The translations under genes were made by a program, and so were the position numbers. A DNA stretch of 64,000 nucleotides from Sorghum bicolor (lineage: Eukaryota; Streptophyta; Magnoliopsida; Poales; Poaceae): assembly GCF_000003195.3 (NCBI RefSeq), contig NC_012873.2, positions 26,916,547 through 26,980,546 on the forward strand. The letters run 5' to 3'. Every line of letters begins with the position of its first letter. Position 1 is the first letter of the stretch. The notes under the pieces are model-generated. The model was not told the DNA's origin, made no database searches, and worked only from the letters and a program-made list of their open reading frames with translations. Shown here piece after piece: positions 18,678-30,243 of this stretch.

Positions 18678-21538
18678 GACATTCCGGTGGTATGTGAGTT
18701 TCTGGATGTATTTACTGATGATTTGCCTGGGCTTCCTCCGGATCGGGATGTGGAGTTCAAAATTGAATTGATCCCAGGTACCGCTCCTATCTCTAGAAGA
18801 CCTTATAGAATGCCACCCAATGAATTAGCTGAGCTTAAGACCCAACTTAATGAGTTGTTGAAGAAGGGCCTTATCCGTCCTAGTTCTTCTCCTTGGGGTT
18901 GTCCGGCTATCTTTGTGAAGAAGAAGGATCAATCTTTGCGCATGTGTGTGGACTATCGTCCCTTAAATGCGGTGACCATCAAGAATAAATACCCTCTTCC
19001 TCGCATTGATATCTTGTTTGATCAGTTGTCTAAAGCTAAGGTATTCTTCAAGATTGATTTGCGATCTGGGTACCATCAGATCAAGATCCGTCCTGAAGAT
19101 GTACCTAAGACAGCTTTCTCGACGAGGTACGGATTATGAGTATCTCGTCATGTCCTTCGGTCTTACAAATGCACCTGCTCACTTCATGTATCTCATGAAT
19201 TCGGTGTTGATGCCCGAATTGGACAAGTTTGTGGTGGTCTTCATTGATGATATCTTGGTATATTCCTGCAATGAAGAGGAGCATGCAGAGCATCTGCGTA
19301 TAGTGTTGTCACGTTTGCGCGAACATCAGCTTTATGCCAAGTTTAGCAAATGCGAGTTTTGGCTAAAGAAAGTACCTTTCTTGGGCCATGTCTTATCTGA
19401 AGAAGGCATATCGGTGGATCCGGCTAAGGTGCAAGAAGTGCTGGATTGGAAAGTTCCAACTTCGGTGCACGAGGTTCGGAGTTTTCTTGGTCTAGCTGGA
19501 TATTATCATCGATTCATTCCCGAATTCTCAAAAATATCCAAGCCTATGACTCGGCTACTTCAGAAAGATGAGAAGTTTGTGTGGACGCTTGAGTGTGAAG
19601 AGGCATTCCACAAGTTGAGGACATTGCTGACATCAGCTCCTGTCCTAGCTCAACCAGATATCGAAAAGCCCTTCGATGTCTTTTGTGACGCGCCAGGCAT
19701 CGGTCTAGGCTGCGTGTTGATGCAGGAGGGTCGCGTTATCACGTATGCCTCGCGCCAACTTCGAAAGCATGAGGTCAATTACCCTACTCATGACTTGGAA
19801 TTGGCAGCAGTTGTTCATGCTTTGAAAATCTGGAGGCATTATTTGCTGGGTAATCTGTGTAATATCTACACCGATCATAAGAGCCTCAAGTATATCTTCA
19901 CTCAACCTGAACTGAACATGCGGCAGCGAAGGTGGCTTGAGTTGATTAAAGATTATAATCTACAAGTGCACTATCATCCGGGCAAGGCGAACGTGGTAGC
20001 AGATGCCTTGAGTCGGAAAGCGCACTGTCACTCAATCCAAGTGGAAGATCCGCTGTTGTCACATTTTATGCATCCACTTGTGCTCAACCAGATTTCTCTG
20101 GAGAGTACTCTTCGCAATCGAGTTATCGAATTGCAGCGAACAGATGTAGGTATCTACCATATAGAGAGGAAAATGAAGGAAGAAGAAACCAAGCATTTCC
20201 GGGTAGATGAGAACGGGATTCTTTGGTTCAAAGATAGGCTAGTGGTCCCAAAAGACCGTGAGCTGCAAAATCAGATCTTGACGGAAGCTCATTCATCCAA
20301 ACTGTCTATCCATCCTGGTAGTAGCAAGATGTATCAGGATCTGAAACATTTGTTTTGGTGGACAAAGAGAAAAAGGAGATTGCTGCTTTGTCGCTCGTTG
20401 TGACAATTGTTGTCGTGTGAAGGCTGTTCACATGAAAGCTGGTTTGCTTCAACCCTTGTCAATTCCTGGTTGGAAATGGGAAGAAGTCAGCATGGATTTC
20501 ATCGTTGGACTCTCAACTTCTGTTAAGGGTTACAACTCCATCTGGGTGATCGTAGATCGTTTGACCAAGGTTGCCCGATTTATTCCAGTTCGAACTGACT
20601 ATCGACCACATCAATATGCAGAGTTGTATTTCGAGCACATTGTTCGTCAGTATGGTGTGCCTCGAACTATCATATTCGATCATGGACCACAGTTCACTGC
20701 TCGTTTTTGGGAGTGTCTGCATGAGCAGATTGGTACTCAATTAGTCCGTAGCTCTGCTTATCATCCCCAAACGGCCGGTCATACTGAACGGGTTAACCAA
20801 ATCCTAGAAGACATGTTGAGGGCATGTGCTCTCTCTTCAAAAGGTTCTTGGGTTAAGTGGATGCCATTGGCTGAGTTCTCCTATAACAATAGTTACCAGG
20901 AGAGTATCAAGATGGCTCCATTTGAAGCCCTGTACGGTCGAAAGTGTCGAACCCCGTTGAATTGGGTAGAAGCCGGAGAGCGAAGGTATTATGGCATCGA
21001 TTTCGTGAACGAAGCAGAGCAGAAAGTCCGTACCATCCAGCAACATCTGGAAGCTGCTCAAGCTCGTCAGAAAAGTTATGCCGACAAAAGAAGGAAGCCG
21101 ATTGAGTTTTCAGTTGGTGACCATGTGTATATCAAGGTGTCTCCGATGAAGGGTGTGCAAAGGTTCGGAGTCAAGCGAAAGCTTGCATCTCGTTATGTGG
21201 GACCTTATCAGATTCTCGAAAAGAAAGGGAATGTGGTGTACAAGGTTCAACTCCCAGTTGCGCTTCGAGCTATTTTCCCTGTCTTCCACGTATCACAATT
21301 AAAAAAGTTCCTTCGTGTACCGGAGGAGCGAGTGGAAGTTCGAGATATCAAGTTGAAGTCAGACTTGGTGTATGAAGAAAAGCTCGTAGCGATTCTTGAT
21401 CGCAAGGAACGGGAGACTCGTAATCATCTGGTTAAGTTCTACAAGGTGTTGTGGAGTAACCACGGGGAAGAAGATGCCACTTGGGAGACGGAGGATTATT
21501 TAAAAGAAGTTTACAAAACATTCTTTGAAAATCAGTAA
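18678..21538 (+). pseudogene. pol: T1 pol: RT, RNase H, integrase, chromodomain (broken)
   Basis: RT with [14 protein letters not shown], the catalytic FIDDILVYS near 19240, and a thumb region. RNase H spans about 19670-20020 ([29 protein letters not shown]). Integrase has DDE residues in MDFIVGL, IFDHGPQFT and TERVNQILED. The C-terminal GPYQIL region leads into a chromodomain: LVAILDRKERETRNHLV and WSNHGEEDATWETED. Frame breaks: a two-base loss near 19135 and small compensating indels near 20370-20395 in the integrase zinc-finger region. The integrase-chromodomain part is otherwise open from about 20405. Chromodomains of this group are thought to steer insertion to heterochromatin. Confidence 0.92.
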
Positions 21539-21544
21539 GCTTTC

Positions 21545-21580
21545 AAATCTCGGGACGAGATTTTTGTAAGGGGGGAGGGC
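21545..21580 (+). other. T1 hairpin and polypurine tract
   Basis: A perfect 7-bp stem, AAATCTC/GAGATTT (21545-21551 with 21557-21563), encloses GGGAC. Four bases later comes the polypurine tract AAGGGGGGAGGG (about 21569-21579), then the LTR. Similar hairpins precede the tracts of E, F and H. Confidence 0.85.
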
Positions 21581-22269
21581 TGTAACACCCCAGTGTTATG
21601 GTTGCATCAATCTTGTGCATAGCATGAGCATCATCATCTACTCAAAGCATACCATGATCATCATCTATCTTGAGCCATGCCATTCTTTGCAAATATGTGT
21701 TTTAAATTGCTTAAATAGGCTCCCTAGGCTTATGTTTGAGTGAACTATGCTTATGTTTGTGTGCTATGCTTTGTTAAATAGTTTATCTATGCTTAACTTA
21801 ACTTTGGGAACAATGTTCATGTTGATCACTTCTCCAAAATAGTCACTTAAGTCATACTTATGCAAATAGGCCCTAAAAACCTCTTTTGCTTAGGCTTTTA
21901 AAAAGTGTTTCATAAAATGTTTGCATGTCAAAACTTTATACAGAAAAGTTGTAGCAAATTTTATAAGGAACAAAAGTTGTATTATGTCCATCTCATGACA
22001 ATGAACACAAATAGCTCAAAACTGACCTACAAGGCAAATTTGGGGCTGTTTCCAACACTTAAAAATTTTCTAAGTCCGGGAACGCAAACAGTTTGCTCGA
22101 TCGATTTTGAAAACTTCATACCTCTCAATCCAGGCCGATCCAGCTTTTGCTCCAGTTGACAAAGTTGTGGATCACGGCTAGTACTCCAACTTTGTCAACT
22201 ACATCAGGTCCTAATTCGCTCTGGTTTGGGAGTAAATCGTTGTCAAAGTAGCTCTGTCAGTCGGCTATC

Positions 22270-23160
22270 GTTTTGTCTGAATCAGAATTGAGCTCAGTGA
22301 CGTGGCCGACCGGCGGCAGAGCAACGGCAACATTTGTCGTCCGTACGTCGTTCCTGGCCCCGCTCGTCAGCTCCCAGCGTGCGCATGTCGTCCACGGCGA
22401 CGCCCCGAGCCGAATGGACGCGTCCATTTCCTCTATGCCTCGCCTCACTCGCCAGAAGAGCGCCCGCAGCGAGCTCACCATCGCGAGCTAACTCCGGCGA
22501 GCTCGTGTGCGCTCCTCGCTGCGTCTCAGCCCACCAAACTCCACCCACAGCTCCGCCGTGAGCCGCTCTTCACTTCCCACCCTCTAGCTCGCCGCGAAAC
22601 CCACCGGTGAGCCGCCATTCCCTTCTTCCCCCAAATCGGGTCGCCGCGACCATCTTTTTCGGCGAACTCAATGCCGAGCCCTGTGAAGCCGCTCGTCTTC
22701 TCTCGTTAGGTCCTAGAGGTAGAGTAGGTCCTTAGCAAGCGTTTGCGCCACTTGGTGGACGCTCTACCGAACTCGCCGGACACGATGCGCAGGGCCACCG
22801 TGTTTCCGCCGGTGATGGGTGCTCTCGTGGCCAGCGTGTTCCACGAGGTTTCAAGCCAAGCCGCGTACCTAGGAAGCTTCGCCGTAGTCCGCTGGTGCTA
22901 TAGAAGGCCTTAGGTCATGTTCTACCGGCCCGAGGGCTCCGGCGTAACACCGAGCACCTCCGCCGAGCCGCCATGGTCGACGGCGAGCCCCTTCCGGTGG
23001 CTCCGCCGTGGGGAAAAGGGGGTCAATCGAGTCGCTAGAGTCTGGGGATCACGTTGGTGCCCCTGGTTTGGCCGGAGACCTCGCCGTCGCGGAGAAATCG
23101 CCGGCGAGAGTCGCCTCGGCCGTGAAGGAGAAGAACCTGACATGCGGGGTCCACTGTCAG
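22270..23160 (+). promoter_or_regulatory. GC/CpG-rich zone of T1 LTR
   Basis: A compositional island in an otherwise AT-rich LTR, with many CpG and CCG/CGG triplets, resembling the 5' end of a grass gene. Overlapping open frames occur in several frames on both strands, which is what high GC produces, so I do not call a CDS. It may be the LTR promoter region or a captured gene end. Confidence 0.55.
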
Positions 23161-24473
23161 TGTCACCCTCTTTCCCTCCTTTTCTTTTATTCAAATCTGG
23201 ATTTTTGGCTTTCTTGCAAACATCATATCTCCTGTTTCTGAGATCCAAAAATTGTGAAACCAATTTTGTGGTATTCCTTGAGATGGCTAGTTTTTAATAA
23301 AAATATAAAATGGACCATGTTTTCTGGAAAAATGTTTATTAAGGATTTAATCTTGTTATTCATGGATAAATTCATATCTCTTGTTATACTGCTTAGTTTG
23401 CTCTGAAAATTTTATGGTAGTCTCTGTGTGGTACTAGGGTGCTTTGATAAATATTTCACGATTTTTGGAGTAGTGCAGTTTTGATATGTAATTTAGGATT
23501 GAAATTTGGCTTGTTTCCTTGATTAAATCATATAAAATAATTGGTGTTTATGCTGGTGCTCTACTTTGGTAGTACACCTGTTTATAGTATTCCTAATGTA
23601 TCAATAATCCGAAATCTGTTGTTTGACAGTCATGTTTCTGAATTTATGAAATAAACACCTTGGCACATGTTAAATACATATCTTTAATTTGGTATGTGCA
23701 ATTGCCCTGAAATTTTTATGGTGATGCTTTGATGCTACACTTGTACCTCTGTAATGTTTGTAGATTTTTCTGAGCACTTTGACTAAGCATCTTGTAATTA
23801 TGCTCCTATCTAGAATTAATTGATAAATGTCTTGTTAAGTAAATGTTTGAGGGTGGTCATCTGATGTTCTGGTAACCTTGTGATATGCTTGTGCTCATAA
23901 CCCATGTGGTTGGCATGGTTTATGTTTTGGGTATGTCATCAAATAATTAATTATAGGGTTAAAGGCTGTTCTGGACAGCAAGGGAGCAATTTAATTTTTA
24001 CTTAATGATAACTTGGTTTTCTGGGAAACTTGTCTAAATCAAAGTTGTTGTAAACTTATTGAACTAGTTGTGGTTTAAAATTGAGGTCATTTGGCCAAGT
24101 ACTTTAAAAGTTATAACTGTTCCAAGTTGGGTTCCAGAAATAGATACTCTCTGTTTTTCCTGGAACAGAACCTGGAACTTTGTTTAAATGACTTGTTTAA
24201 TATATGAATCTTGCTGTAATGTTTAAAGATGATTTGTAGAAAATTTCATAAGCTTTCCAGAATGTCTTCACTCATGCTTGTTAGATCTGCCTAGCACTAG
24301 TTATGATCTATTTACTGAGCTACTCCTACATTATGATGCTTGCTGTATAGGTTATCATGATAGGTTTTGGGCTAAGTTAACTTGTTAACTTGTGAGAACT
24401 TGTTATAACTGTGTTACTCCATAAATGAAGTGCCCAGTGAGTCCATTATGTTATCAAGCATCCATTCTTTTGT

Positions 24474-24845
24474 ATGCACACTTTCTCATCCATCGAGCAT
24501 GCAATAGGTGCATCGGACGCAACAGCCTCCTTCGATCTGCAAGTGAACCCCGAAGGACAGGAGGGCAGCGAAGAGGTGGAGGTCCAGCCAGTCGGACTCG
24601 AGGAGCCCGAAGAAGAAGTTGTGTGCTCAAATCACGAGCCAGCTTCGTTCGTGAAAGGCAAGCCCCGGAGCATTCTAAGCCTCCCTCTACTTTCAAAAGT
24701 TTATTTAATATGTTATACCTATTGCAGCATTATGTATAGGAGTTGTGATGGAACCTTTGCTGCATTGTACTCCATCCTTGTCCAGATAACTCACCACACC
24801 TTGGTTATAGAGTTAGGATCGGGTACCTGCTTAGCCATGGTTTAA
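24474..24845 (+). other. T1 3' LTR copy of the coding-like segment
   Basis: ATG 24474 opens a frame as at 1282, with the acidic stretch and FVKGKPRSILSLPLLSK preserved. In this uninterrupted LTR the frame runs on to 24845. See the entry at 1282 for the comparison with T2. Confidence 0.5.
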
Positions 24846-26156
24846 GCGGTAGAAGTCGGGTGATTTCCTGTCACCTGCGCGATATAGGGTTGTGTCGGAT
24901 CACGATGGTCTATATGTGCTATCGTGGATGGAACCTGATTAATTTGACTTAAGCCGGGCGGAGTTTTGCAAGGTTGTAGTAACTCCGTCTGTGGCAGCCA
25001 AGGACCGATCGTTCTACGTCCTCTTGTCATGTTGAACGCATGCCTAACACTTAGTTGGCCGGATAACTCGTTCCGACCGCGAAGCCGAGTAGTATGACTC
25101 AGGCCGGAAGACCGGCAAGTATAAAGTGCGCACTACCGGAGGAAGTGCGGTGTGCGGGGGACCATTGGTGTAAGCCCAAAGGCAGATGAGTTAAATTCCT
25201 GACCTCCCTGGCAGAGTGGTAGCCCTGGGAGTGCGGCGCTGATCGGAGCCGCGATTCCTGAGTCGTACCAAAGGTGACCCGTTGGCTCTCCGACGGGGGA
25301 TGCTTGGGTGAGTGCTAGGAATAACCCTCCAGCTGGATAGGAATTCGATTCGAATCGCCGTCTCTCCTGGTTAGTGAGAACCTGACAGAGCAGCGGCAAA
25401 CGTAGCATTCACTAACGAATTTGGTTCATGATAATGATGATAGCAAAGAAGAACATATGATGAGTTTGATATGGTTATTATTGTTTATAATAATCAAGTG
25501 ATGTGTTGTAGTAGAGGTGCTAATCTAGTGGTAGGCTGATGATGAATAAATATGATGCACTCAAAATAATTTAGTTTTAATTTAAGCTTTTGGCAAACGA
25601 TGAGTCAACCAGCTCCACTTGATATTTAGCCTTGCATGATCCTTGGTGTCTTTTATGTTTTACTAGACGGGTAAGTCTAGCTGAGTACATTCTCGTACTC
25701 AGGGTTTATTCCCACCTGTTGCAGATGACATCTTTTATGACGACTTCTGCAAGACCTGTCTCCATCCCGATGGGGATGAGGACTAACCGTTGGGCACGGT
25801 TCTCTAACAACCTCGTACCTGATGCTTTTGGAAGGATGATGTAGACTCTGGCAGTAACTCGAACTTAAGAACTGAATTTGGAAAGTGTGTGTGTAACTAT
25901 TTTGCTTCCGCTACTTCAAACAAGTGTTGTAATAACTTAATACTCCGATGTGGTGCCGCTTTGACGGCAATGTATGACTTTGTAACAATCGTTGTGTTGT
26001 GCTGAATTATTACGATCTTGGTTTGTTGCAAGTTGGTTTGAAGTCCTTCGTGATTTCAATTGACTACCGGGATTATATGGGCTCAAGTTTGGAAACTTGA
26101 TTGCTTGTCGACCGTTTCTACACTTGAACTCTTATAATTTGGTCGGTTCTGTGACA

Positions 26157-26161
26157 AGTGT
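26157..26161. repeat. T1 target-site duplication (AGTGT), right copy
   Basis: Five bases after the LTR end. The next bases match element F's internal sequence in reverse (around 38700), showing that T1 inserted into element I. The left copy is outside the window. Confidence 0.7.
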
Positions 26162-27234
26162 AGCATTTGTCAGATCAGATGGCTCAACCTAATGGAAAGA
26201 TAATCTATCTATATTTATGTTTTGTTTATATCTTCCAAAGATTGAATGTGCAATAAATTAGCTTATTAGGAACAAAGATTAAAGGACTAAACATGCTGAA
26301 TCAGTTGAGTTGGTTAATTTGGAGTTATAAATCATACATGTTTGTCTGTTTATTTTATGTGAATGCGAGAACCAAGGAGAAGCTTATAAAAGCAATAGTC
26401 AAGTACCTTAAGATGTTACCTTAATTGAAGAGTGATGGTACCATCTCACCTTGTGGAAGCTTCCCTTTCTTAACGGTTGTGCATCATGTTTGTGGCACCC
26501 TTTGTCTTGTTCCTTGGATCATCTCTCTATGATGAATGAGCTATGTCTTCCTTGTGCAAATCGTTAAACTTCTTGTGTCTCCTTTGTCTCCAATGTGAGT
26601 TTGTATCTCAGGACTTCCCAGGTTGTTATTGAAAGTTTTCCTGCAGGGGTTAGTCTGACAAAATATACCAATGTCTACTCAAGCAGTTTTTAGTTCAGTA
26701 ACAAAACTAGACTCCATGTCTAATCAGATTAAGGAAGGCTGTTTAACCTAAGCACCATGCTTAATTTAAAAGCCAATAGAAGTATGTACAGTACTTCCAA
26801 ACTAACACTTACTAGGATAAACAAAGGTAGCGTGATGGCTTTTATAGAGATCTACTCAAGTGGAGATGAAGTAGTGTGACTAGTATTTAACAAATTGAGC
26901 ATGTCTCAAAGGTAGCGACAACCAACCTGGAAAATGATGTTTTTATGTAAAGTACTCCTCCAAGCTTGAATTTTGCAAAACCCAAGATTGGATGAATTTA
27001 ATTCAATGTTGCTTGATGATTGGTTGGGCATACCTTGCGCTTGTCATTCCTTGGATCTTCTTGCTCCAAGCATAGAAAGGTTAGTGACACGAATACCCGA
27101 AGGAATATTTCTACAATTATCTCTATATGCTCAATACACAAGGCAATGTTGCAAATAACTAGAAGTTCATGTTACGATCTGATAGGTGCTTGTTTTAGGA
27201 CACTAAGCTTGTCCTTGGGAAACCATCAATCAAC
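26157..27234 (-). other. I non-coding internal sequence
   Basis: Matches F 37594-38700 in reverse, with numerous substitutions and indels. No ORF that I trust. Confidence 0.75.
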
Positions 27235-27971
27235 TCAACGAGATCTGCAATATTTATTATAGACATATGTATCGACAACCGCTCTTTTAAAGTTGTTATA
27301 AATAGAAAGGAAGAGAGGGTTGAAGATCTCAAATGTGGTGATAGCACATGAATTTTTAATGCCCCCTAGCCATTGATGTTGCTCTTCTCGATCCTCCTTC
27401 TTATGCATGCGATGTCTAAAGAGATTCATAGGATTATCGGGAGGTTCAAGAGGAAGAGCATAGTAGAAATTATTAAGCTCAAGGATGGGTTGGATAGCCG
27501 AATTATGGGATTGAAATGTTTGGAAATCGGTTATTGAAACTTCCTTTCCTCGTCTGGGAGATGAGTCCTTCTCTATCTCTAGGATATTTTTATGAAGACT
27601 AGTGCAACAAGGATGTCCACAAATGAAGACATACCTTCCTTTACTAATAGATAAAGAAAGAAAGACTCTACCAAAGGTTATATGTTAAGACCAATGTGAA
27701 AATATCGAGAAAAAACGTGGTCTTGTAGGGCTAGGTCTAAACCAGAATTTATAGAAAGATTAAAAGATTCAATAGGTGTAGCTAAAAGTTCATTATCTTC
27801 TTGATTAAAAGATAGGACCTCGGCTATAGAAAAGGGTTGGTTTTGACCTATTGCAATCAACCCCGGACACAGATCATAATTAGGGGCAGGACTTGTTGAC
27901 TCCCATGGTCTATGGCTGGTCTCTGAAGGTGCAAAAAATTTAATAATAGGTATGGAATTTGAGTTATCCAT
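27235..27971 (-). pseudogene. I copy of the unknown F protein (broken)
   Basis: Starts at ATG 27971-27969 (MDNSNSIPIIKFFAP) and follows the F protein closely. A one-base loss near 27680 shifts the frame after FHIGLN, and about 190 bases present in F are missing near 27345 (the join shares ACCACA-like microhomology). The terminal YVYNKYCRSR and stop at 27235 are still recognisable. Confidence 0.85.
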
Positions 27972-28065
27972 AAAGATAAAAATAAAAAGATAAAAGAATA
28001 AAAGTATAAAAGTATAATACAAGATAATAGCAAGACTTAAAGTTATCTCAGCAAACCGTCTTTCT

Positions 28066-28090
28066 CCCCGGCAACGGTGCCAGAAATGCT
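28066..28090 (-). other. I primer-binding site (tRNA-Asp type)
   Basis: On the minus strand, TGGCACCGTTGCCGGGGAG follows the LTR end by a few bases. It is one change from the GCGCCGTTGCCGGGG sequence that pairs with plant tRNA-Asp and is usual in Athila-type elements. Confidence 0.75.
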
Positions 28091-28620
28091 TGTTGATATT
28101 TGGTAACGCCATGAGAAAATGATCCGCAAGTGCACGGATATCGGTGAGCATTTCACCCGGGAGGTTATGCAGAGTATCGTATTTATATTTTTACCACTGG
28201 GAGAAAGGGTGCATCTGACTAACCAAATCTATTGCTACTACCCTTTAGGCTACAAAGAATGTTTCTCGATGTGAGCGATGTATAGAGAAAACTGCAACCG
28301 TAGTCTCGTTCTAACCTTGGTAAGGATGATCTACTGTTCTATTGGGGAAGCTTACGGAATCTAGACACCACAAAGGATGTTCGACCCGCACCTATACACC
28401 CTACCTGTCCTGCTAACAAGATGTGGGCTGCAAAGGTAACTCAGAAATGTCACGTTCCTCGCTACAACCACGGTCCAGCTAGTCAGGGGATATCTATGAG
28501 TACCCTAGCCCAAACACCACGTTTACGCTAGCAATGATTACTCTAAACTCAACCAGAAGAGATTAAAGTAAACTCATAAACCAAAGAACAATGAAACAAG
28601 AACTTACTAGAATTTAGAAG
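28091..28620 (-). repeat. I LTR, partial (530 bp of about 1.35 kb)
   Basis: Reverse of the 3' part of the F/E-type LTR, ending (minus) in ATATCAACA at 28091. It stops abruptly in AATTTAGAAG at 28620, where F-type LTRs continue for another ~800 bp. Confidence 0.85.
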
Positions 28621-28639
28621 GTAGCGGGCCCACAGAGGG

Positions 28640-28810
28640 GCCAGGCACAGGGCGGGTGCCGAGCCCCTGTCCCCTCTCAGTCCCGATTTCCTCCGTCGTG
28701 ATAAACACATTTATGATAAACTAAATAATCATACAGATGGAATGTTTCGCACGCACGGTGGCGGGAGTAGTCTGAGCAAACCCTAGAGGCACTTTTTGAC
28801 CCCTATATAA
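28640..28810 (+). promoter_or_regulatory. E internal promoter-like region with TATA box
   Basis: AGGGCGGGTGCC (about 28648) is followed by TATATAA at 28804-28810 in CCCCTATATAAACAGACCCC. E's own LTR has AGGGCACCCGCCC repeats followed by GACTATATAAGCAGACCCCC, so the internal region resembles the LTR promoter. No ATG occurs between this TATA box and the ORF start at 28901. H keeps the same layout (63663-63850, minus). Confidence 0.6.
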
Positions 28811-28946
28811 ACAGACCCCTGACGTTAGTTTTCAAACACCAATTCATACAAGCCTTCTCTCCTTCTTCAATTAGAGCTTGCTTAGTCCCTCGCTGCCCCA
28901 ATGGCTGAAGAGTTCCACGATGATTAGGATGTCGTCGGCTGCCCCA

Positions 28947-29438
28947 ATGGCCAAAGAGTTCCACGACAATTGGGATGTCGTCCCCTACGACCTCAACAAG
29001 AAGCACAAGGAAGACCCCGACGCCTACGCTCTCGTCCCGGCCAACACAGAGCGACAGCTAGAAGCCATGCCATTACGCCAGCGCAGCTCCACCCAATCCT
29101 ACCATGCTCAACAAGTTCTCACCGCACCACCACAGCCCCTACTTCTCAAAGGACCATCAGCCAAGAAGGAGGCCACCGTCAAGGTGCCAGCCGACATGAG
29201 GATCCTTCCACCCAGACCCAATGAGAGGGTCGTTGGAGTCAACACCAACCGGAGCAGCGAGATCAGTAGCATCCGCTACACTACGGAGGAGGAGAGGCCT
29301 TACTTTGAGCGGATTAGAGCAGCCAAAGTCTGTTTCATCCCTCCAATGGCAGCCCCGAAGCACGCTCTCAATGCTCTCGGGACACCTGCGAAGCGTCGCA
29401 AGACTCTAGTAGATATTGATGAGACGTTCGTAGGCTAG
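28947..29438 (+). CDS. E accessory protein, unknown, frameshifted near the end
   Basis: 163 codons from ATG 28947 (MAKEFHDNWDVVPYDLNKKH). A 46-bp tandem duplication spans the start: an earlier ATG at 28901 opens the same protein but hits TAG after eight codons, and the second copy supplies a new start. The protein is hydrophilic, with a central block (LPPRPNERVVGVNTNRS; RPYFERIRAAKVCFIPP) well conserved in H. Compared with H, one base is missing near 29425, so the frame ends early at 29438. The lost tail, ending near 29573, looks like a short coiled coil. Its place just before the 3' LTR is that of an env-like ORF. No domain recognised. Confidence 0.6.
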   Translation: MAKEFHDNWDVVPYDLNKKHKEDPDAYALVPANTERQLEAMPLRQRSSTQSYHAQQVLTAPPQPLLLKGPSAKKEATVKVPADMRILPPRPNERVVGVNTNRSSEISSIRYTTEEERPYFERIRAAKVCFIPPMAAPKHALNALGTPAKRRKTLVDIDETFVG

Positions 29439-30243
29439 ACAGGATCATCACAGAGCTCCAGTCCTCGGTTAACTCTATCACTAGGCAGCTCTCTAACCAT
29501 AACACCATTATAGTAGGTCTTAGGCATGATCTTGCTAGTGACAATATGAAGATCAGGGAGTTAGAGCGCCGCTAAGTTATCTAGATTAGATCTTGAGGCA
29601 ATGCATCTTAGTTATTTATCCTTAAATTCGGTTTAGATCTATTATTAGCTTCAGTTCATTACTAGTCATTTGTAATAAATGCCTCAAGATTAATAAAGAT
29701 TATTATTATTATTATTATTATGTCTTGTGTGGCTCTACTTTATTATGCAAGAAAGCAGAAAACAAGTATGGGCGAGTTCCCTCGACACGCCAAACGTACT
29801 TCGACTACACCACTCCACGATTCAGGTACATACTCTGCACACTTTACACATACACATATATCAATATGCAGAATATTGTCTCCGACATGATAAATTAAAA
29901 AGATTAAAATGTTTCTAATCATGATCAATCTCACTCTGTGGAATGTGATATGGTAGAGTATGAGTATCTTATTCTTGATATCGTTGTTGCTTGGAGAATT
30001 TATTTCAAAATCTTCAAAAATTCTAGCTACCATCCTCAGTGTTTAATATGCCTGCTAACCCTGAAAATATTAATTAAATAATTAGAAAAGCTATCTGCTC
30101 TGTATTGAGTTTGTTCAAAACAAGTTAGACCCTTGTTGAGAGATTTATCATACTCCTAAGATCAAGACATTTATTCAGAAAGATTCACTCTTCCAAAGTA
30201 TTATTGCGTTAGAGGCATGGGCTATGAAAAAATATAAATAATA
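29439..30243 (+). other. E non-coding region with TAT microsatellite
   Basis: Remnant coding tail to about 29575, then AT-rich sequence including (TAT)n at 29700-29721. It matches the minus strand of H around 62224-63003. No gene. Confidence 0.7.

Larger units (their letters stand above)
1..26156 (+). mobile_element. T1: Tekay/Del-like chromovirus (Ty3/Gypsy), 5' end outside window
   Basis: Long-LTR Gypsy element with LTR TGTAACACC...TGTGACA, a primer site resembling initiator-Met tRNA (14921-14932), an extra decayed ORF, gag with a zinc knuckle, aspartic protease, RT, RNase H, integrase and a C-terminal chromodomain. That order and the chromodomain define chromoviruses; the very long LTR and the form of the chromodomain fit the Tekay/Del clade. 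Nonsense codons and frameshifts make its proteins non-functional. It hosts element A (1612-13559) inside its 5' LTR and is itself inserted in element I. The 3' flank begins with AGTGT, the expected 5-bp target duplication, but the left partner lies outside the window. Confidence 0.93.
21581..26156 (+). repeat. T1 3' LTR (4576 bp)
   Basis: TGTAACACCCCAG...GTGACA, complete. It has three zones: an AT-rich start (to about 22260), a GC- and CpG-rich zone (22270-23160), then an AT-rich zone containing the coding-like segment at 24474-24704 and the terminal hairpin/splice-like elements near 25680-25730. The overlap with the 5' LTR shows only scattered substitutions per line plus a few indels, so the insertion is not ancient. 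Confidence 0.95.
26157..28620 (-). mobile_element. I: truncated F-like LTR element, minus strand
   Basis: On the minus strand it reads LTR end (28620 to 28091), primer site, a broken ORF, then non-coding sequence matching F 36548-38700. It is cut on the left by T1's insertion. On the right its LTR stops inside at 28620, where it joins element E. It is older and more indel-rich than F. Confidence 0.88.

Noticed and set aside
22917..23297. 126-codon plus-strand ORF in T1's GC-rich LTR zone as a host gene
   Set aside because: Several overlapping frames are open on both strands because of high GC; it runs into AT-rich LTR sequence with no conserved motif.
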